Shown here: positions 1 to 6,522 of the stretch, in pieces
Layout: every line of letters begins with the position of its first letter
Position numbering within the stretch: the first letter of the stretch is position 1
Source of the DNA: Opitutia bacterium UBA5964
GTDB lineage: Bacteria > Verrucomicrobiota > Verrucomicrobiia > Opitutales > Coraliomargaritaceae
Assembly (NCBI GenBank): GCA_002430605.1
Contig: DJBY01000035.1
Coordinates: forward strand, 11,362 to 30,865
Direction: 5' to 3'
Length of the DNA stretch: 19,504 bases
Notes under the pieces: model-generated
Seen by the model: only the letters and a program-made list of their open reading frames with translations
The model's database searches: none
Told to the model about the DNA's origin: nothing
Made by a program: the position numbers and the translations under genes

Positions 1-644
1 TTGTGCGTGATCAAGACGATACTCATACCGAGTTTTTCACGCAGCTCACGTAGCAGATCCATGATCTGCGCTTGAATCGTCACATCCAAAGCGGTCGTCG
101 GCTCATCTGCCACTAACAGCTTCGGCTCACAGGCTAGCGCCATCGCAATCATTACACGCTGCTGCATACCACCACTCATCTCATGCGGATAGGCCTTGTA
201 GCGTTGCGCCGCATCGCGAATTCCCACTAGCTCGAGCAACTCCACCACGCGCCCCTTTACATCAGTGATATCTGCGCGGTGTAACTTCACCGCCTCCGCG
301 ATTTGATGCCCCACGGTAAAAACTGGGTTCAGCGAGGCTGACGCCTCTTGGAAAATATAAGCGATGCCTTTACCGCGCACGCCACGAATTGTTTCGCGAT
401 CCATCTCCAGCACATTCTTTCCTTCAAACAGAATTTCACCACTGACGGTGCAGGTCGGCGCCTCTGGCAATAAGCGAGTGAGCGACATACATGTGACGCT
501 CTTACCACTACCGCTCTCTCCGAGAATCGCCACCGTCTTCCCGCCTGCGTCGATTGAAAAATCGATCCCATGCACGACTTCATTGGATTCGCCACGCGAG
601 TGAAAGGCGATCCGCAGATCAGAAACTTTAAGTAAATGACTCAT
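1..644 (-). CDS. Peptide ABC transporter ATP-binding protein (OppD/DppD type), 3' end outside window
   Basis: This is a cytoplasmic ATPase that powers oligopeptide/dipeptide import. Only the first 214 codons are in the window, so the C-terminal part, including the oligopeptide-type extension, is not seen. Visible motifs in order: Walker A GESGSGKS at residues 42-49, Q-loop IFQEAS, ABC signature MSGGMQQR, Walker B LLVADEPTTALD, and the H-loop Thr-His at the window edge. All nucleotide-binding residues are intact. The ATG at 644 is preceded by GGGAT about 5 nt upstream, and the reading frame begins with a typical beta-strand (LLKVSDLRIAF). It follows permease C by a 70-bp gap and is the fourth gene of the importer operon. 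A partner OppF-type ATPase would be expected just beyond the left edge. The substrate class comes from the family and cannot be read from the ATPase. Confidence 0.93.
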   Translation of the reverse strand, partial: MSHLLKVSDLRIAFHSRGESNEVVHGIDFSIDAGGKTVAILGESGSGKSVTCMSLTRLLPEAPTCTVSGEILFEGKNVLEMDRETIRGVRGKGIAYIFQEASASLNPVFTVGHQIAEAVKLHRADITDVKGRVVELLELVGIRDAAQRYKAYPHEMSGGMQQRVMIAMALACEPKLLVADEPTTALDVTIQAQIMDLLRELREKLGMSIVLITH

Positions 645-714
645 ATTTTATCCCAGATTTATAATTTTCTCTGTGCCTCCGTGCTTTAAATACATCCCCA
701 CGTTTCATCATCCC

Positions 715-1767
715 CTAGCGCGTTTTCATTTTCGGATCGACCACGTCGCGCAGCACATCGCCGAGCACGTTGTATGCAATCACTGTAACGAAGATCGCAA
801 GGCCTGGCGTTAATAGCCACCAGAAGTTCAAATAAAACACCTTCACATCCTGCGCTTGTGAGAGCATCAGCCCCCACGATGCCGAGGGTTCTTGAATGCC
901 TAGCCCCAAAAATGACAGGGCCGCTTCACCTAGAATATAGCCGGGAATCGAGAGGGTCGCGGCCACCAACAGATAACTCACTAGGTTGGGAAAAATATGC
1001 TTCCGTAAGATCACAACAGGCGACTGCCCCATACTTTCAGCCGCCATCACATATTGATTTTGCCGGAGTGACAGCGTCATACCCCTCAGCACACGGGCGG
1101 TGCCAGCCCAACCGATTAATGACAGAATTAGAATGATCACGAAAAACATCTGATCGGAAGCGAAGTGCGGAGCCAGCGCAGAGCGCAAAGCCAACAACAA
1201 ATAAAGCCCTGGCATCGCCATCATAAATTCGACTAAGCGCATCGCTACAAAATCCATTCGACCACCAAAGTAACCGCTCAAGCCACCGACGAGAAATCCG
1301 AGTGTCGTGGTAATCGTGATACCCAGCAGCCCGATGAACAGCGACACACGGGAGCCGAAGATCAACCGCGAGAACACATCACGCCCAGTTGAATCACTAC
1401 CGAGCAGATACACTCGACCAGCGTCCTCTTGGATCGTAAACAAATGACGCTGAGTCTTAAAAATCCCCAGGAAACGATATTCAAAACCCTTGCCAAAGAA
1501 ATCGATGGGGTACCCCTTTCCCACGACTTTTTTATACTTCGCCTCGGTCGGATCGACTAATTCGTAGGCCTGAACTTGCAAGCCACCATCCTGAAAAATC
1601 AACGCTGTGGGCGGATGATAGGTGCGCTCTAGGTCTTGTTCATTCGTCGCATACGGTGCGAAGAAATCCGCAAAGACGGCAGCCGCATACAGGGCAACCA
1701 AGACCGCTGCTGAAACTGCCCCCAATGGACGCCGCAGCACTTCTCGAAATATACTGAAGAGTTTCAT
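715..1767 (-). CDS. Peptide ABC transporter permease, OppC/DppC type
   Basis: This inner-membrane permease subunit (350 aa) is the second transmembrane partner of a peptide importer. One N-terminal membrane helix (residues about 17-36) is followed by a long soluble segment, then the family hallmark LGSDSTGRDVFSRLIFGSRV and five more helices. The EAA coupling loop that contacts the ATPase is seen in AAESMGQSPVVILRKHIFPN, followed by the usual ILGEAALSFLGLG stretch. E. coli OppC is about 302 aa. The extra length here lies in the periplasmic segment between helices 1 and 2. The ATG lies one base beyond the stop codon of the upstream permease gene (TAG-A-ATG), so it is probably translated by coupling. 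The family call is secure; the exact peptide specificity is unknown. Confidence 0.93.
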   Translation of the reverse strand: MKLFSIFREVLRRPLGAVSAAVLVALYAAAVFADFFAPYATNEQDLERTYHPPTALIFQDGGLQVQAYELVDPTEAKYKKVVGKGYPIDFFGKGFEYRFLGIFKTQRHLFTIQEDAGRVYLLGSDSTGRDVFSRLIFGSRVSLFIGLLGITITTTLGFLVGGLSGYFGGRMDFVAMRLVEFMMAMPGLYLLLALRSALAPHFASDQMFFVIILILSLIGWAGTARVLRGMTLSLRQNQYVMAAESMGQSPVVILRKHIFPNLVSYLLVAATLSIPGYILGEAALSFLGLGIQEPSASWGLMLSQAQDVKVFYLNFWWLLTPGLAIFVTVIAYNVLGDVLRDVVDPKMKTR

Positions 1768-1768
1768 T

Positions 1769-2743
1769 CTATTTCTGCTTCTCCAAACGGATACGCGGAT
1801 CTGACCACGCTAATAAAATGTCTGCCAATAGATTTCCCAGCACGAGCATCGAGCACCCCATCATCACCGAAGCCAATACGACAAACTGATCTTCTCTGAG
1901 AATCGATTGATACATTAGCTGCCCGATCCCAGGATACTGCAGCACGATCTCAACCATCAGTGCACCGCTCAATAGCCCCGAGAACGCGAAACCAAATGAG
2001 CTCACCAGTGGATTGATCGCATTACGCAAGGTGTGCTTAAATATCACCGCAAATTCACTTAAGCCCTTTGCCCGCGCCGTCGTCACGTACTCCGCGCGCA
2101 TCGTATCGAGGAAATTAGCCCGCATAATTCGCATGATACTCGCGATCGAACCAATCCCGAGTGCCAAAGTCGGCAAGATTAAGTGATACGCCCGATCGCC
2201 GACTTTTCCAAACCAGTTCAAATAATCATACTCCATCGAAGTGGCACCTCCCAACGGGAACCACCCCGTTTGCGCCGCAACAAAGACAAACAACAACGCG
2301 AGAAAGAATTCAGGAATCGAAAGCGCCGCATACGCCAACGCCGAAGCGATACGATCAAAAATCGAATCTTTATAAACCGCAGCCAAAACACCGAGCGGAA
2401 TCGCAATGCCCCACGCGAATACAAATGCGCTCATTGAAAGTAGGAAGGTAGCCCACAGGCGTTGTCCGATCAGATCGACAACTGGCAATTTATAAGCCCA
2501 CGAATGCCCGAGGTTCCCTTGCACCACGTTGCCCAACCATTTCCAATATTGCACATACCACGGACGATCCAATCCAAACTCGATTTCAATCGCTTGGATT
2601 AGCTCTGCTGGCACATCGCGTTGGGCTTTGACGGGCGTCAGAAAGTCTCCAGGTGCGAGACTCATTAAAATAAACACCAGCATCGTGATCCCTAGGAGCA
2701 AAGGAATCAGCGTCAGGAATCGTCTGAAAATAAATGCGCTCAT
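1769..2743 (-). CDS. Peptide ABC transporter permease, OppB/DppB type
   Basis: This inner-membrane permease (324 aa) pairs with the OppC-type subunit. It has a short cytoplasmic N-terminus, a first helix (LTLIPLLLGITMLVFILM), a periplasmic loop, then five helices. The EAA loop appears as TTARAKGLSEFAVIFKHTLR and is followed by NAINPLVSSFGFAFSGLLSG, typical of OppB/DppB. The frame is open further upstream, to about 2818. I chose the ATG at 2743 because its sequence matches the usual start of this family (MSAFIFRRFL) and because it overlaps the stop of the binding-protein gene in a 4-nt ATGA. The 75 extra bases would lie entirely inside that upstream gene. The gene is second in the operon. Confidence 0.93.
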   Translation of the reverse strand: MSAFIFRRFLTLIPLLLGITMLVFILMSLAPGDFLTPVKAQRDVPAELIQAIEIEFGLDRPWYVQYWKWLGNVVQGNLGHSWAYKLPVVDLIGQRLWATFLLSMSAFVFAWGIAIPLGVLAAVYKDSIFDRIASALAYAALSIPEFFLALLFVFVAAQTGWFPLGGATSMEYDYLNWFGKVGDRAYHLILPTLALGIGSIASIMRIMRANFLDTMRAEYVTTARAKGLSEFAVIFKHTLRNAINPLVSSFGFAFSGLLSGALMVEIVLQYPGIGQLMYQSILREDQFVVLASVMMGCSMLVLGNLLADILLAWSDPRIRLEKQK

Positions 2744-4590
2744 GGATTCGGCTCCGCCCACAGTGATTCTTGATTCCAAGTCACCCCACCGAGCGGAGTG
2801 GGATCGACATTCTGCCATCGATTACGATAGCCGACAAAGTCCTTCGGGCTGACTAGAAAGATCAGCGGCTGTTGCTCAGCTAGAATTTCCTGCACTTCGA
2901 AAAAATACTTCTTACGCACCTCAACATCAGTATGCCGGCCAATTTCAAGCATCAGCGCATCAATGCGAGCCTCCCACTCCGTCGCAGGCTCAACCTGTTG
3001 CGGATACCATTGATGTAAGCGGCCACCACTCATCAATATATCTTTACCCGCATAAGGATCTGGCGCTCCACCGCCGAGGCCAAGCATGCACGCTTCATAA
3101 TCAAATGAATCTGATGTCTTATTGATGATTGTATTAAAATCTAAGAACTGCAGTTCGACGTCAATACCGAGCGCTGCCATGTTCTCCTTAAACACCGTCG
3201 CCATCTCGACACGTAGTCCACTACTCGAGTTCGTCATCAATGAAAACTCGACTGAATTGCCAAGCGGATCTTTCAACTGACCCGCTTCTAAAGTAAATCC
3301 CATTTCAGCAAATAACTGTTGCGAGGTCTCCGGCGAGTAGGGGTATTTTCGAATTGCATCGTTATACCACAATTTGCGTTTAGGCGATACGTAGCCATGC
3401 AAAATATCGGCACGATTAAAATACACCCCGCGAACAATGCCTTCGCGATTAATGCCATGCGAAACCGCTTGGCGGAAACGCTGATCCGAAAACCACTCGA
3501 ATTTATACGGCTCCACATACGCAACACCCTCGGCATCCTTACCAGGATTTAAATTAAACCAGATAAAGTTCGTCTGACTCGAAGGCCCCATGTCGAGCAC
3601 GGTATAATCGAACCGTTGCTCACCACGCTTCACCCATGCCACATTATCAGGCCCGATTGATTCAAAATCCGTCAAGCCCTGCGCAAAGGCAACATTACTA
3701 CTATTCTGATCCTGCACGATCTTGGTAATCACCCGCGCCACATAAGGCAGTCGCTCTCCCTTTGTATTCACCTTCCAATAATTTGGGTTCTTCGCAAATA
3801 CGATGCGTTCACCAGGGCGATACGATTCGAGCACAAACATGTTTAGACCCACAATTTTCCATGGCTCATTGATCGCCGTCTCCACACTCCACTGATCCAT
3901 CAAGGTGCCATCATCAAAAGACACTTGTAGCACATGCTTGGGCAAAATCTCTACACCACCACCAAACAATAGAAAAGGCGCATACACCTCTGGAGTCGTG
4001 AAGCGCACCGTATAATTGTCTAACTTCTCAACCAGAGGCTCTTGCCCATTGATAAGCTGTCCAAAAGTAGAGCGCGAACTGTAGCGATATTTCACACGAC
4101 CATTTTCATCTAGCACGGGCTCACCAGAATCAGCATCCAGATGCTTCGCGAAAAAACAGCCCCAGGTAAACAGAACATCGTCTGCGGTAAACGGCTGGCC
4201 ATCACTCCAATGAATTCCACGCCGCAAATGAAAGGTGTACTGAAGATTGTCTGCCGAGATCTCCCATGACTTGGCAAGATTCGGTATCACATCGCCAGTA
4301 TTCGGGTCCAGCGTGGTCAACCCTTCCAAAATACGCCCAATCACCGCCGCTCCTGCCATTGTCTCGTTGACCAGAGGATTGACCGTCGCCAAATCACCCG
4401 CAAGCGTTTCGACGATAGTTGAGTCAAACTCCCCTGCTGGGAAATCAACCACCAACGCATCTGCGGGAATCGGCGCCACCACACCGATCAATGGTCGCTG
4501 CTGCTCGGAGCCACATCCCGACAGAATTAACGACGCAGCCAGCAACAGCTGTAACCGAGGTGCAAATATGTCGCTGGGATAGAGTGCCAT
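2740..4590 (-). CDS. Peptide-binding lipoprotein of an ABC importer (SBP family 5)
   Basis: This is an extracytoplasmic solute-binding protein (616 aa) that delivers peptides or similar ligands to the adjacent permeases. The N-terminus is a lipoprotein signal with lipobox LSGC, so the acylated residue is Cys26. The mature protein shows SBP_bac_5 features: LAKSWEISADNLQYTFHLRR, then HWSDGQPFTADDVLFTW, a mid-protein QRFRQAVSHGINREGIVRG, and a C-terminal half with DPYAGKDIL. An in-frame TAA lies four codons before the ATG at 4590, which fixes the start region. A GAGGGAGAG run sits about 20 nt upstream, too far for a normal ribosome site. It is the first gene of the importer operon and is divergent from lexA, with about 130 bp between start codons. 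The ligand cannot be deduced. Confidence 0.94.
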   Translation of the reverse strand: MALYPSDIFAPRLQLLLAASLILSGCGSEQQRPLIGVVAPIPADALVVDFPAGEFDSTIVETLAGDLATVNPLVNETMAGAAVIGRILEGLTTLDPNTGDVIPNLAKSWEISADNLQYTFHLRRGIHWSDGQPFTADDVLFTWGCFFAKHLDADSGEPVLDENGRVKYRYSSRSTFGQLINGQEPLVEKLDNYTVRFTTPEVYAPFLLFGGGVEILPKHVLQVSFDDGTLMDQWSVETAINEPWKIVGLNMFVLESYRPGERIVFAKNPNYWKVNTKGERLPYVARVITKIVQDQNSSNVAFAQGLTDFESIGPDNVAWVKRGEQRFDYTVLDMGPSSQTNFIWFNLNPGKDAEGVAYVEPYKFEWFSDQRFRQAVSHGINREGIVRGVYFNRADILHGYVSPKRKLWYNDAIRKYPYSPETSQQLFAEMGFTLEAGQLKDPLGNSVEFSLMTNSSSGLRVEMATVFKENMAALGIDVELQFLDFNTIINKTSDSFDYEACMLGLGGGAPDPYAGKDILMSGGRLHQWYPQQVEPATEWEARIDALMLEIGRHTDVEVRKKYFFEVQEILAEQQPLIFLVSPKDFVGYRNRWQNVDPTPLGGVTWNQESLWAEPNP

Positions 4591-4683
4591 GTAAAAGTCT
4601 TACCAAAGCGCTCTCCCTCGTTTGTTCAACGCTTTTTGTAAGTGATTCAAACCCAGAAGTCAGATCGTTTGACAAAGCACGAC

Positions 4684-4712
4684 TTGACAATGCTCAATTG
4701 TTCACCTAAACA
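4684..4712 (+). promoter_or_regulatory. Candidate lexA promoter overlapping its operator
   Basis: A perfect -35 hexamer TTGACA (4684-4689) is followed after 17 bp by TAAACA (4707-4712) as a weak -10. If used, transcription would start at about 4718-4720, only a few bases before the lexA ATG at 4723, giving an almost leaderless mRNA. That fits the absence of a Shine-Dalgarno sequence. A second TTGACAA copy lies exactly 15 bp upstream (4669-4675) but has no good -10. The -35 match is strong and the -10 is poor, so the start site is inferred. Confidence 0.45.
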
Positions 4713-4720
4713 AGTGAACA
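4699..4720. promoter_or_regulatory. LexA operator (SOS box) of lexA
   Basis: TGTTC-ACCT-AAACA at 4699-4712 matches the published verrucomicrobial LexA consensus TGTTC-N4-GAACA at 9 of 10 defined positions. A further GAACA half-site at 4716-4720 makes a perfect outer dyad TGTTCAC-N8-GTGAACA over the 22 bp. The site ends two bases before the lexA start and covers the presumed -10, so LexA binding should block polymerase directly. This is standard autorepression of lexA. It could also influence the divergent peptide-importer gene. Which half-sites are used is not decided by the sequence. Confidence 0.7.
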
Positions 4721-4722
4721 CT

Positions 4723-5364
4723 ATGAAAGATCTCACCACTCGGCAGCAAGAAATCCTCACTTTTATCGAGCATTACGAATGGCGCAACGGCTACTGGCCG
4801 AGTATTCGTGACATCCAAGAAAAGTTCGGCTTCGCCAGCACCAATGCCGTGATGGGCCATCTCCGTGCACTTGAGAAAAAGGAAATGATTGAGCGCATCC
4901 CCGGCCAGGCCCGCACCTTTCGCATCAACCGTCCAGATGCACCCGAAATACCCGAGATTCCTGAGGACGCTACCGAAGTGGTCGACATTCCCATCATGGG
5001 CGACATTGCCGCTGGCTATCCCGATCGTGTGGAACCCGCTGGTGAGATTGGTCGCTTACAAGTCGACATACAGAGCGCAGGCTTTTCCAGCCGTCGCCGC
5101 AGCTTTGCACTTAAAGTCCGAGGCGAAAGTATGGTGGATGCCGAAATTTACGATGGTGACATGGTGATCATTGAGCCACGCGATGCCTATGATGGCGACA
5201 TCGTCGCGGCACTCATCGATGGCGAAACCACGCTCAAACGCTACATCCAAAAAGGCGGCGAACCTCCGTACCTCAAAGCAGAAAACAAATTTTATCCAGA
5301 GCTTTACCCAGTTACTGAACTCTGCGTGCAAGGCGTAGCCAAAGCTGTCGTCCGCAGCTTGTAG
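4723..5364 (+). CDS. lexA: LexA repressor
   Basis: This is the SOS-response repressor and self-cleaving serine protease (213 aa). The N-terminal winged helix-turn-helix covers residues about 1-65 (TTRQQEILTFI, then WPSIRDIQEKFGFAST and NAVMGHLRALEKKEMI). A Pro/Glu-rich linker (72-85) precedes the S24 peptidase domain. The cleavage site is Ala97-Gly98 in DIAAGYP, the nucleophile is Ser136 in RGESMVDA, and the general base is Lys172 in TTLKRY. These correspond to Ala84-Gly85, Ser119 and Lys156 of E. coli LexA. RecA-stimulated autocleavage should therefore be intact. The frame extends upstream to 4642, but that would put the operator inside the gene; the ATG at 4723 gives the canonical N-terminus. 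No SOS partner genes such as imuA-imuB-dnaE2 are adjacent. Confidence 0.97.
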   Translation: MKDLTTRQQEILTFIEHYEWRNGYWPSIRDIQEKFGFASTNAVMGHLRALEKKEMIERIPGQARTFRINRPDAPEIPEIPEDATEVVDIPIMGDIAAGYPDRVEPAGEIGRLQVDIQSAGFSSRRRSFALKVRGESMVDAEIYDGDMVIIEPRDAYDGDIVAALIDGETTLKRYIQKGGEPPYLKAENKFYPELYPVTELCVQGVAKAVVRSL

Positions 5365-5680
5365 ATTTATGTGAATCGTGATGTATCGACTGCTGTGCTT
5401 TGCACAGTAAAGGCCGTGTAACTGGAACGACAGAAAACCGCTGCACACTCAGCTGCGCCCATGCGTCCTTTGTCGCTGTTAGCCAAGCAGCAGTCTCTGA
5501 CAGGTAAGTCGAGAGGCGAACAGCTTCATTGCATTGCCCGTAATCAAGGGGCTGTTCCAATCGAAATCGGTTTGCGAATTCGCGAACTCCGTGTTTGTCA
5601 AGAATCGGCAAAGACGTGACGAGGACCACTCGTAAGCAAGCATACGCATTCTACGTGACCAGCACAACCGCTCAACAGTG
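5365..5680. other. Gap of about 316 bp with no supported gene
   Basis: I see no convincing protein or known RNA gene here. The stretch begins with a compact hairpin 27 bp after the lexA stop and ends with a weaker stem (AGCAC/GTGCT) just before the glycosyltransferase stop. Two overlapping minus-strand frames are open (GTG at 5629, running into the lexA 3' end, and one at 5479-5667). Neither has a recognisable domain, a ribosome site or a composition typical of a soluble protein. It could be a degenerate gene, a dispersed repeat copy or an unrecognised RNA. Confidence 0.4.
5391..5409. other. Hairpin downstream of lexA
   Basis: CTGTGC-TTT-GCACAG is a perfect 6-bp stem with a 3-nt loop, extendable by one G-T and one T-A pair. 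There is no T-run on either side, so it is not a typical intrinsic terminator. It may still end or protect the lexA transcript. Confidence 0.4.
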
Positions 5681-6430
5681 CTAATACAAATTCGCCTTCA
5701 GGCGTTTTCGAATACGTAATAATCCAGCGATCATCCCCCATGCATCGCGCAGCGGCTTAACCTTACCTCCGGGCATCTCCCGCCATGGGATACGCAACTC
5801 CTCGATCCGACTACCCTGCGCCTCTAGCGCAACCAGTAACTCAACATCAAATACCAAGCCGCGCTCCATCAACTGCTTCGATACCGCACGATACGCCGCT
5901 GCAGGAATTACTTTTGCACCACACTGCGTATCCTCAAATTCAAGACCCACCAAGCCGTGCACTAATTTAGTAAACATGCGGAAGCACAGCACTCGCAGCC
6001 ATGGACGTTGGACCGGCGTATCCACTGCGTCATGACGAACACCAACAACACCAACATCAGGACCACACTGGCACGCATGTCTAAGTAAACGAAGGATTGA
6101 CGGGGCATCCACCGCACCATCCGCGTCGACAAAGGCCAACACGTCGGCATTGGGGCATGCAGCCCACGCCTGATAAATCGCACCGCCCTTTCGCGAGCGC
6201 TCGGCAAACAGCATCACTTCGACATCCGAATAGACGACTGACAGACACTCAACCAACGCTGTGACCTTAGCCTGCTCCAGCTTAGACGAACCATCATCCG
6301 CCACGATCCAACGCACCAGCAAGTCCGATTTTGACAGCGCCTGCGCCAACTTTGGACCGAACAATTCCAACCGTTTGCAGTCGTTCCAAACTGGAGTCAC
6401 CAATACAATCTGTTGTTCTGAGGTAGGCAC
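5681..6430 (-). CDS. Family 2 glycosyltransferase, dolichyl-phosphate glucose/mannose synthase-like
   Basis: This is a GT-A fold enzyme (249 aa) expected to transfer a sugar from a nucleotide donor to a polyprenyl phosphate on the cytoplasmic face of the membrane. Motifs: DDGS at 45-48 (nucleotide binding), the metal-binding DADGA at 102-106, EDTQCGAK at 166-173, FDVELL at 194-199 and IPWREMPGGKV at 214-224. The last three are characteristic of the ALG5/DPM1-like branch. There is no hydrophobic C-terminal membrane segment, so it is probably peripheral. The start is a GTG at 6430: no ATG is available before an in-frame TGA upstream, and residues 8-13 form the expected first beta-strand (IVLVTP). 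It is divergent from the Agl23-like gene, which could use the lipid-linked sugar it makes. The actual sugar is unknown. Confidence 0.85.
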   Translation of the reverse strand: MPTSEQQIVLVTPVWNDCKRLELFGPKLAQALSKSDLLVRWIVADDGSSKLEQAKVTALVECLSVVYSDVEVMLFAERSRKGGAIYQAWAACPNADVLAFVDADGAVDAPSILRLLRHACQCGPDVGVVGVRHDAVDTPVQRPWLRVLCFRMFTKLVHGLVGLEFEDTQCGAKVIPAAAYRAVSKQLMERGLVFDVELLVALEAQGSRIEELRIPWREMPGGKVKPLRDAWGMIAGLLRIRKRLKANLY

Positions 6431-6522
6431 GGTTGATAAGTAATAGTGACTACAGAATCAACACAACGGCAAAGCAAGATTGCAGACGGCAAATAAGTCG
6501 CTTCATATAGAACCACCTCACA

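Noticed and set aside
2161..2451. Overlapping plus-strand open frames of 84-96 codons.
   Set aside because: They are antisense to the OppB-type permease and are very Arg/Lys/Gln-rich, as expected for shadows of membrane protein codons.
5312..5629. Minus-strand open frame of 105 codons starting at GTG, overlapping the 3' end of lexA.
   Set aside because: It has no ribosome site or recognised domain, it starts with GTG, and its last third lies antisense in lexA. It is noted as unexplained sequence and not called as a gene.
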